From Streptomyces sp. cf386 (GTDB lineage: Bacteria > Actinomycetota > Actinomycetes > Streptomycetales > Streptomycetaceae), in assembly GCF_900103585.1 (NCBI RefSeq), contig NZ_FNHV01000020.1, forward strand, positions 62,001-126,000: a stretch of 64,000 nucleotides of DNA, given 5' to 3'. Every line of letters starts with the position of its first letter. Position 1 is the first letter of the stretch. Position numbers and translations under genes: made by a program. Positions 34,212-41,252 of the stretch are shown piece by piece. The notes beneath the pieces are model-generated. The model was not told where the DNA came from and did no database searches. It saw only the letters and a program-made list of their open reading frames with translations.

Positions 34212-35599
34212 GCTTGAACCTCTGATCCGAGACTGACGGCGACAGCGCGGGCGGCGGCCCGAAGCTTCGCCACGCACTCATCCCGTTCGGCGCGGGGATC
34301 GGAGTCATAGACGATCCCGCCGCCGGCCTGCAGATGTATCTCGCCGTCGTGCATGACGAGCGCGCGAATGGTCAGGTACAGGTCGGCATGGCTCACGCCG
34401 AACGATCCGACCGCGCCTGAATACAAGCCGCGTCCGACCGGCTCGAGTTCGTCGATGATCTCGATCGCCCGCACCTTCGGAGCACCGGTCATGGTGCCGG
34501 CCGGGAAACTCGCGCGAATGAGATCGTCGGTGCGGCAGCCAGGGCGGAGCCGCCCGCGCACATCAGATGTCAGATGCATGACATGCGAGTAGCGCTCGAC
34601 CTCCATCAGGCGCGGCACGCGCACGGTGCTCGGCGCACAGACCCGCCCGAGGTCGTTGCGGGCCAGGTCGACGAGCATCCGGTGCTCGGCCAGCTCTTTC
34701 TCGGACGAGACGAGGTCGTGCTCAGCCATGAGGTCCGCAGCGCGATCGGCTCCCCGGGGGCGCGTTCCGGCCAGCGGCCGGATGAGAACGTCACCGTCGG
34801 TGAGGGTGACGCACGGCTCAGGCGACGCACCGACGACCTCGAACTCGTCGCTGTGGTAGTAGAAGTGGTAGGGAGAGCGGTTGAACTCCGCCAGTCGCCG
34901 GTACACCGTCAGGCCGTCCGCCTCGGCGGGCGCCGAATACCGGGTCGACAGCACGACCTGGAAGATGTCGCCGGCCAGGATGTATTCCTTCGCCCTGCGC
35001 ACAGCCTCCAGGTACTCGTCCACCCCGTGTCCGAAGGTGCCCAGGCCGACCCGTGCCGGCGGCTCCGGGAACTCCTCAGCCCGCCGGAGCACCCGCTCGA
35101 CGCGCTCAGCGGCGCTCCGGGCCGCCGACGCCGTGGCGCCCCGGCCGACCACCGTGGTCCCGGTGCGGTCGAAACGGATCAACACCTCCGGCAGGAACAT
35201 GTCGTAGGTCGGCAGGCTCGTCGACTGCAGCGAAAGCCGCTCGAAGTCGGTGACCGCGTCGTACCCGATGCAGCCGTACCAGCTGCGTTCGTCGAGCGCC
35301 GCGCCGGACGCGAACTCGAGGCCCTCCAGAAAGTCGATCGCCGCAGTGACCGGAGCGGGCGCCGACAGATCGCGCTCCGGCCCCACCCGACGGGCGACCG
35401 CCAGCTCGCCGACCGCGAGCAGCACGACCGGTTCCGCCTCCGAAGCCCGGCAGCTCAGCATGATCCGGTCCGAGCCACGCAGTGCGGCCGCCGCGACGAC
35501 CGCGTCGACATCGGGTCCGCGCAACTCGTGCCGGTGCACGATATCGCCGGGGTTTAACCCGCTGCGCAGGAATGCGGGCGTCTCCACGGTGGTGGCCAC
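34208..35599 (-). CDS. Anthranilate synthase-type component I (TrpE-like chorismate-utilising enzyme)
   Basis: A 463-residue chorismate-binding enzyme. The diagnostic motif reads RPLAGTRPRG. The alanine matches TrpE-type PIAGT enzymes and not the lysine-containing PIKGT of aminodeoxychorismate synthase, so the amino group should go to C2 (anthranilate, or 2-amino-2-deoxyisochorismate if the lyase step is absent). MLVDLARNDLGRV, VERYSHVMHLTSDV and FPAGTMTGAPK are all intact. GTG start at 35599 lies one base after the upstream stop. With the dedicated DAHP synthase this sets the precursor of the pathway. Confidence 0.85.
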   Translation of the reverse strand: MATTVETPAFLRSGLNPGDIVHRHELRGPDVDAVVAAAALRGSDRIMLSCRASEAEPVVLLAVGELAVARRVGPERDLSAPAPVTAAIDFLEGLEFASGAALDERSWYGCIGYDAVTDFERLSLQSTSLPTYDMFLPEVLIRFDRTGTTVVGRGATASAARSAAERVERVLRRAEEFPEPPARVGLGTFGHGVDEYLEAVRRAKEYILAGDIFQVVLSTRYSAPAEADGLTVYRRLAEFNRSPYHFYYHSDEFEVVGASPEPCVTLTDGDVLIRPLAGTRPRGADRAADLMAEHDLVSSEKELAEHRMLVDLARNDLGRVCAPSTVRVPRLMEVERYSHVMHLTSDVRGRLRPGCRTDDLIRASFPAGTMTGAPKVRAIEIIDELEPVGRGLYSGAVGSFGVSHADLYLTIRALVMHDGEIHLQAGGGIVYDSDPRAERDECVAKLRAAARAVAVSLGSEVQA

Positions 35600-35600
35600 G

Positions 35601-36293
35601 TCAGCGACCCGCCGTGGGCACGGCCGCGTCGGCGTACTCCACCGCCACCACTCGGGCCGGTGCGGCCTCCACGCCGGCCACCTTGATCGGCAGGGCGAAC
35701 AGCTGCACCACCGGCTGCTGCAGATCGTGCAGGTTGGCCACGTACTCCAAGATCGGAATGTCGGCAGCCAGAAGTGCGTGGTGTACCGGCGATTCGGCAT
35801 CACCGGGACGTTCGGTCAGGCAGTCGAATCCGACCAGGACGGCGCCGTTGTCGATGGCCCACTGCGCGGCCGACGGCGTCATGTACGGCGGACGGTCCCA
35901 GTAGTCCGCGGCACCCCAGTTGTGGCGCAGGTAGTCGGTGCGGATGAGGAGGCGGTCCCCAGGCGTCCACCGGTCGCCCACGGCCTTGTCCAGGTCTTCA
36001 GCCGTCACCGGCTCCAAGTCGCCCTTGTGCGACAGGTCCGCCACGCACGCACGGCCGATCAGGGTCTCCAGCGGGACGTCCTCGATGCCCTCGGTCCCCG
36101 GATAGAAGTGCAGCTTGTATTCGATGTGCGTGCCGTTGTGGGGAAAGATGTGCAGCGTGGAGAACGTGCGGTTCGTGCCGTACGGATCCGTCTGCGGCGT
36201 CATCGCCCGGTCGAATGAGAAGCGCGGGAACCAGTCCGCCGGATACGAAGGCATGCCCTCGGAAAATCCGTGGGTCAGGTCGACAATACGCAT
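35601..36293 (-). CDS. Cyclase/kynurenine formamidase (KynB)-like metal-dependent hydrolase
   Basis: A 230-residue cyclase-superfamily hydrolase. The metal-binding motif reads FPHNGTHIEY, a variant of HxGTHxD with Glu in place of Asp, and DLTHGFSEGMPSYP is at the N-terminus. KynB releases anthranilate-type aromatics from formyl amides; other members hydrolyse isatin or cyclic amides. In this operon it may act on an N-acyl or lactam intermediate of an anthranilate product. Confidence 0.75.
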   Translation of the reverse strand: MRIVDLTHGFSEGMPSYPADWFPRFSFDRAMTPQTDPYGTNRTFSTLHIFPHNGTHIEYKLHFYPGTEGIEDVPLETLIGRACVADLSHKGDLEPVTAEDLDKAVGDRWTPGDRLLIRTDYLRHNWGAADYWDRPPYMTPSAAQWAIDNGAVLVGFDCLTERPGDAESPVHHALLAADIPILEYVANLHDLQQPVVQLFALPIKVAGVEAAPARVVAVEYADAAVPTAGR

Positions 36294-36296
36294 TTG

Positions 36297-37553
36297 TCAG
36301 CCGTTCTGCTGGTAGTGATCTACGTTGTAGAAGCCAGCACCGTCGAGATATCTGATCGTGTTCAGATCCCGTTGCAGGACACCATCGGACTCGTGGTGCA
36401 GCGTGACGGTGAGCGGATAGGTCAGATCGTTCACGGTGGGCTGTATCGCACTGCCCGGCGCGACGAGAGTCCGCGCCGCGCGGAAGCTCGGCAAGGCCTC
36501 GATCTGCTCGAGCCCCCGGTAGGAGACGAGCGTCCCTCGGTACGGCGAAGCCAGCGCCGACCAGGCAAAATAGTGCTTGAGTCGGTACGGCGTGCCGCAG
36601 CGCGCATCGAAGCGTTCCGGCCGGACGTAGCAGTCGACGGTCCAATCGAGCTGTGATTCACCGATCGCCTCGGCCGCGAAGTAGGGCAGTTCGCCGCCCG
36701 AAATGCGTGCGCCGATCTCGACGAGGCAAGGGCCGTCCGGAGTCATCTTGATCTCCAGGTGGGCCGGGCCGAATTGAATACCGAGGGCGTCCAATACGGC
36801 GAACGCATACGCGGTCAACGCGTCAAGACCGGGAGCGCCCTGCTCCAACAGGACGCTTTCCACCAGCAGATCTGTGATCCCGTTCACAGACAGTCGGCCG
36901 GATCCCCAAATGTCGGTGACGTGGTGTCGCCCCGCTCGGCTCACCGTGTTGACGATGTATTCCGCGCCCAGGAGATATTCCTGCGCCACCACACCGAGAT
37001 TCGGCAGCGAGAAGATGTTCTCCCGCCCCATGATCGCCGCAAGGGCCGCCTCGGACTGGTCGGGACCGTCGCAGAACGTGACGCCGTCGCCGGCCGCACT
37101 GCGCAGAGGCTTGACCACAATCCGGCCGCCGACTTCCTGGTGCCACGCGCGTAGCTCCGCGCCGTCGGTCACGTGCACCTGACGCGGCGTCCGCAGTCCG
37201 GCCGCCGCCACCTGCTCGATCATCTGGAACTTGTCCCGTCTGGTGGCGCTCAACTTGGCGCCATTGGTGTCCAGACCCATCAACTCGCTTATTTCATCAG
37301 CAAGTTCGACGCCCAGTTCGCTGCCGGTGATGACGGCCACCGGCTGGTAGGCGGACAGTTGCCGGACTGTGTCCTCGATATCGCCCCGGTGCACCACATT
37401 CGTGACGTAGTCGCCGAGATCCAGCGGACCGCGGTACACCTCCGGGACCTCCGCGGTGCTCTGCAGGCGAACGCAGGGATAACCCGCCTCCAGAAACGCG
37501 GGCGGCAATCCCCGGGCCGGCGCGTACGGATCGACCAATACGACATGCTTCAT
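36297..37553 (-). CDS. ATP-grasp carboxylate-amine ligase B
   Basis: A 418-residue ATP-grasp protein. The ATP-binding lysines appear in GGRIVVKPLRSAAGDGV, VVAQEYLLGAEYIVN is the adenine-binding hinge, and the metal-binding end is GPAHLEIKMTPDGPCLVEIGARISGG. This is the BacD/dipeptide-ligase type that makes amide bonds through acyl phosphates. It overlaps the second ATP-grasp gene by 4 bases. Two such ligases could join anthranilate-derived and amino acid units without an NRPS. Confidence 0.83.
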   Translation of the reverse strand: MKHVVLVDPYAPARGLPPAFLEAGYPCVRLQSTAEVPEVYRGPLDLGDYVTNVVHRGDIEDTVRQLSAYQPVAVITGSELGVELADEISELMGLDTNGAKLSATRRDKFQMIEQVAAAGLRTPRQVHVTDGAELRAWHQEVGGRIVVKPLRSAAGDGVTFCDGPDQSEAALAAIMGRENIFSLPNLGVVAQEYLLGAEYIVNTVSRAGRHHVTDIWGSGRLSVNGITDLLVESVLLEQGAPGLDALTAYAFAVLDALGIQFGPAHLEIKMTPDGPCLVEIGARISGGELPYFAAEAIGESQLDWTVDCYVRPERFDARCGTPYRLKHYFAWSALASPYRGTLVSYRGLEQIEALPSFRAARTLVAPGSAIQPTVNDLTYPLTVTLHHESDGVLQRDLNTIRYLDGAGFYNVDHYQQNG

Positions 37554-38815
37554 GCGATGTCTCCCACCGGCTCGGCGCTGATACGGAAGTCAGCGGCGGC
37601 AACTTGGATGGCTTCCTCGACCGTCCGGCTCGTAGTACCCCGGAACCGGAACCGGCCGCCCACGTGCTCGTAATAGGCGTCGGCCAACGGCAGCACTTCG
37701 CCCTGGCCCAACAGCGCCTCGGCGTACAAGCCGGGGACCCGCCCGCTGAGCGGGGTGACTTCGGTGATACGGCAGGGCCGCCGCGCCGGCGACGGCACCA
37801 GCAGCCAGCCGGCGATGTCGTCGTTCTTCAGCACCGGCGAGTCCAAGGGCTCGCCCAGCTGCAGCTTGAGGGCCGCCGCCATCAGGTCGTACCCGTGGAC
37901 CTCCCGCCACAGGAACGGGATCTCACTGCCCCCCACCCGAGCTCCGACCTCGAGGAACGTGCACTCCGGCTCGCCCGTGGCAGCCGCCGGCGCGACGAAC
38001 AGTTCGAGGTGGAACACCAGTGGATCGGTGTCGAAGGCGCCGACGAAGCGCTCCGCGGCGGCGCCGATCGCCGACACGATCGCCGGGTTGTCCTCTTCGA
38101 CCGATCCCAGGTAGTCGCCGGTTCGGAAGTCGAGGCAGCTGTTGACGTACCGGGAAGCGCGGAAGGCGGCGAGGCGTCCGTTCAAATACACGCCGTCCAC
38201 GTGGTAGATCGGGTGCGGGTTGTAGACCTGGGCGAGCATCGGCCGCTCGGTGAAGTCGATCTCGTCCGCGTCGGACGGCCCGCGTAACCGCGCGACGCCG
38301 TCGCTGGAGCTGCCGATACGCGGCTTGACTATGACGGGCCAGCCGTGCTCGGCCGCGAAGGCGCGGACATCGTCTGCACTGTCGACCGCCGTGAGCGGAG
38401 GCACCAGAAGACCGCGGGCGGCAACGATCTCGGCCATCACGAGCTTGTCGAGGAACCGAATTGCCTGATCGGGCTTCGTCCCCTCGCATCCCCACTCGGC
38501 CCGGAGCGTCGCGGCCGTCAGCAGGTCGTCCTCCTTGAGGGCGATGATCCGCCGCGGGGGCCCGTGCCGCTCCGCGAGCGCCGACACCGCCCGGCGCACT
38601 GCCACCAGGTCGTCGGTGTTCGCGACGACCTCGACACCGGCGGCCAGATCCGGGACCCGGGTGCGACCGACCTCGGTCGTGATGTACGTGACGCGGTTGA
38701 CCGTGTGGTCGAGCACGGCCGCGTAGTCGACGTACTCCGCCCGCCACCGGTGGATGACCACCACATGGCACTGGTCAGACGCAGTCTTCGCGCACGCCTC
38801 AGGTCTTCGATCCAC
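37550..38815 (-). CDS. ATP-grasp carboxylate-amine ligase A
   Basis: A protein of about 421 residues, first gene of the operon. WPVIVKPRIGSSSDGVARL is the ATP-grasp lysine loop and CTFLEVGARVGGSEIP the metal-binding end. The start is uncertain: GTG at 38815 follows a G-rich stretch, a TTG lies in frame at 38833, and GTG codons near 38764 also fit the homology. Paralogous to the next gene but clearly diverged, so the two probably use different partners in successive ligations. Confidence 0.8.
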   Translation of the reverse strand: MDRRPEACAKTASDQCHVVVIHRWRAEYVDYAAVLDHTVNRVTYITTEVGRTRVPDLAAGVEVVANTDDLVAVRRAVSALAERHGPPRRIIALKEDDLLTAATLRAEWGCEGTKPDQAIRFLDKLVMAEIVAARGLLVPPLTAVDSADDVRAFAAEHGWPVIVKPRIGSSSDGVARLRGPSDADEIDFTERPMLAQVYNPHPIYHVDGVYLNGRLAAFRASRYVNSCLDFRTGDYLGSVEEDNPAIVSAIGAAAERFVGAFDTDPLVFHLELFVAPAAATGEPECTFLEVGARVGGSEIPFLWREVHGYDLMAAALKLQLGEPLDSPVLKNDDIAGWLLVPSPARRPCRITEVTPLSGRVPGLYAEALLGQGEVLPLADAYYEHVGGRFRFRGTTSRTVEEAIQVAAADFRISAEPVGDIA

Positions 38816-38853
38816 GAGCCCCCCCGTTTTCAATGAATCGCTGCGCCGCGAAA

Positions 38854-38881
38854 GGTATACCGGGGTTGATCAATCCCGCAA
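38854..38881 (-). promoter_or_regulatory. Candidate promoter of the 18-gene biosynthetic operon
   Basis: On the minus strand TTGCGG (38876-38881) and TATACC (38854-38859) are separated by 16 bases, about 40 bases before the first gene. No other strong hexamer pair is seen immediately upstream, and no later gap in the operon exceeds 50 bases, so this one promoter probably drives most of the operon. Confidence 0.4.
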
Positions 38882-39435
38882 GCAACTTCTTGGTGAACCG
38901 ATCAAGACGGATTCAAGATCACAACGGTCCCTTCGGGCGTATATCGGGGCGGTCGTGACAGCGGTGCACCCTGCCCAGGGTCTCCGTGATCCACTCGGTC
39001 TGTCGCCGCCCCGGTCCACCCTCTGACGGATCGGCACTCGCCGAGACCGGGGTTCCCCGGAGGGCTCAGGCTGCTTGGCTCTGATGCCCAACTCGGCTTG
39101 AAAATCCGTGTGTTCTACACCAAAGGGGTTGCCGTGGTCAGGGTCCGGCGCCGACGTGGGCCCGCTTCCCTGCCCCTGCCGGGCAACCCGCCTTCGCCCG
39201 CTGCTGCGTCGGCACAGACCTCCGCCGCGCCTCCGAGCGCGGCCCGCGGACCCCCATCGACCGGGCGCACCGCGCCTGGGTCGCACGTCCGCCCGCAAGG
39301 GTACCGACGGCTTTCCAATTGAGTTTGCTGGTGGAAATCGAACCCGTCCCGGCGGCGGCATCGACGGGTACGCCGACGGGCGCAATGTGCGGGCGGCCGT
39401 CTCGCAATCCGAGGCCGTCGCCGTCGGGACCCCGT

Positions 39436-39540
39436 CTCGAGAGCGGTCGCATCGTCGAGCTCGGATCCCGCGACGAGCTCATAGCCCTGGGCGCAATGCG
39501 CCGCCCTGTTCAAACCGCAGGTCAGTGGTCGCCGGCCCGG
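39436..39540 (+). pseudogene. C-terminal fragment of an ABC exporter ATPase
   Basis: The frame reads ESGRIVELGSRDELIALG, the typical C-terminal end of ABC exporter ATPase domains (GRIVExGsHdELl), and then breaks. The expected continuation (AALFKPQ) is found one frame away in the next 30 bases. No Walker motifs are nearby, so only the last 35 residues or so survive. Confidence 0.5.
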
Positions 39541-39846
39541 TGGTGGAGCGCCTGACCGGCGGTGGCGCTCCTCCCTTGCGGTCATGCCCAGGCGGGCGAC
39601 CACTGCTTGTTCGCCGCGGCGGTACGCGGGGCCCGGCCCGCTATCGGTGATGGGGCGGTGTGCCTCGCGGCCGACCGAGGAACACCCAGATGGGGGCCAC
39701 AGGGCCGGCTGGAGGTTTCCCCGACGGCTGCGGGACATCTGGCGAACGGTTGTGCTCCACAGTCCTTCGTGCAAGTCGGGGATGCAGCGGGCACGCCAAG
39801 CGCCTTCTAGGCAATTGGCCGCAGGGTCGAGTCCAGTCGGGGGCGT

Positions 39847-39865
39847 CACTGACGCACCGTCAGTG
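39847..39865. repeat. Perfect 8-bp inverted repeat
   Basis: CACTGACG-CAC-CGTCAGTG. It lies in the debris zone about 200 bases before the catalase-like gene and could be an operator or a stray hairpin. Confidence 0.4.
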
Positions 39866-40058
39866 GAACCACGCTGTCGATGGAAAGCCCATTTTCAGCT
39901 GATCATCCCAGCAAATCGGACTCCACCCTTCCGTAGGGCGGGGAGTCCGGCAGTCACCGGTCGAACCGGGGTTCCATTGGCGTCCGTCCCGCATGCGTCC
40001 CAGCTCGGTCGCCGCGGTGAACTCGACGCCGAAGTTGCGCGCCTCGAGGAGGTCCTGA

Positions 40059-41252
40059 ATGGCCACGAGGATCGACGAGCGGACGCCGAGCAGAACCGGG
40101 GTGGCATTCCCGGACGCTGTCCTCGATGTCGGAGGGGTAGACGTTGCGGCCCCGGACGGTGATGAGGCCCCCCGGATGTACGACGTCGACGACGACTTCC
40201 GGCGCGTACTGATCGACCTGTCCGCGCTCACCGTCGCCTCAGCCGGCCGCCGCGACCGCTTCTTCCGCGCCACCTCGACCGCGGCCCGCGGCACCCTCAC
40301 CGTGCTCGACACCCCCCGGCTGCCCGCCCACGCCTTCCTCCGCCCCGGCCGCCGCTTCCCGGTGCTCGCCCGCTACAGCAACTCCGTCGGCACCGACGAC
40401 GTCAAGCCGACCGTCCGCGGCCTCACCCTCCGCCTCCTGGAGGGCGACACCGGACTTCTCGACCTCACCTTCAACACCGGACCCATCTTCTTCGCCTCCA
40501 CCGCCGAGATATTCCGCCGCACCTTCGGCACCCCCGAGGAACGTGCCGAGGTCATCGGTGAGAGGCCCGAGGTCCGCTCGGTCATCTGGAACAACATCCG
40601 GACGGCCGGCTCGTACGCCACATACGACTCCTACTCCCAGGTGCCGCAGGGCTTCGTCGCCGAGGACGGCCGGCAGTGGCTCATCCGGTTCCGGGTGCAC
40701 TCCGTCCAAGAGTCCCTGGTCCGCGGCGACTTCGACCACGGCGACCTGTGGTGGCCGCCGGACGCCCCGAACGAGATCCCCCGACCGGCCGACGACACCC
40801 GCGAACCCGCCTTCCTCCGCGAGGAGTTACGCACCCGGCTGCGCACCACCGGCGTCCGTAACGTCGTCCGGGCCCAGCTCCACCCCCTGGACGGCGACCC
40901 CGGCACCACCGAAACCGCCCTCGACCCGGCCCGCGCCTGGTCCGAGGACCGCTGCCCCTGGTTCGACCTCGCCGAACTGAGCCTGGACGCGTCCGCCGAC
41001 GACGACAGCGTCATTGCGATCGCCTTCGATCCCGCGCTCGCCCCACCGGACCTGGGTATCGTCCTGGCCCGCTCCCCGCACACCACCGCCTCCCTGAACC
41101 ACCTGCGCGCGCTGATCTACCGGGCGGCCTCCCGCGCCCGCCGCGGCGAGGCCCAACCGCCCGAACTGGCAAAGCTGTTGAGGCCGGTCCGGAAGAACCC
41201 CGCGGCCCCCCCCGCAGGGTCGTCGTGGTCGGCGCCGGCCCGAGCGGCCTGA
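40059..41252 (+). CDS. Catalase-like heme protein (catalase-related, allene-oxide-synthase-like)
   Basis: A 397-residue small catalase-fold protein. RYSNSVGTDDVKPTVRGLTLRLL corresponds to the heme-facing core seen in catalase-related peroxidases and allene oxide synthases, and the C-terminal RALIYRAASRARR resembles the proximal Tyr region. GAGGAGG six bases before the ATG strongly supports the start. The last 30 bases overlap the next gene in a different frame around a C8 run. One more C would fuse the two proteins. Members use H2O2 or fatty acid hydroperoxides; the substrate is unknown here. Confidence 0.72.
   Translation: MATRIDERTPSRTGVAFPDAVLDVGGVDVAAPDGDEAPRMYDVDDDFRRVLIDLSALTVASAGRRDRFFRATSTAARGTLTVLDTPRLPAHAFLRPGRRFPVLARYSNSVGTDDVKPTVRGLTLRLLEGDTGLLDLTFNTGPIFFASTAEIFRRTFGTPEERAEVIGERPEVRSVIWNNIRTAGSYATYDSYSQVPQGFVAEDGRQWLIRFRVHSVQESLVRGDFDHGDLWWPPDAPNEIPRPADDTREPAFLREELRTRLRTTGVRNVVRAQLHPLDGDPGTTETALDPARAWSEDRCPWFDLAELSLDASADDDSVIAIAFDPALAPPDLGIVLARSPHTTASLNHLRALIYRAASRARRGEAQPPELAKLLRPVRKNPAAPPAGSSWSAPARAA

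Larger units (their letters stand above)
38882..40058. other. Gene debris/non-coding flank of the biosynthetic island
   Basis: About 1.2 kb with no intact gene. It contains an ABC-exporter fragment (39436-39540), a perfect hairpin (39847-39865), a short tRNA-T-arm-like stretch near 39821 and a 67-codon minus-strand frame ending at 39860 that I cannot identify. The density of broken fragments suggests repeated insertion and deletion at this edge. Confidence 0.5.

Noticed and set aside
34208..35599. Aminodeoxychorismate (p-aminobenzoate) synthase
   Set aside because: The motif reads PLAGT with alanine; the lysine typical of PabB is absent.
20364..38815. Phenazine biosynthetic cluster
   Set aside because: EhpF/EhpG-like and chorismate genes are present, but no phzD, phzF, phzG or phzA/B homologue is in the operon, so a phenazine core cannot be built from these genes.
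39800..39846. Possible second tRNA or attachment-site duplicate
   Set aside because: GGGTCGAGTCC resembles a T-loop, but the flanking arms do not pair, no acceptor stem is found, and it does not match the tRNA-Pro 3' end.
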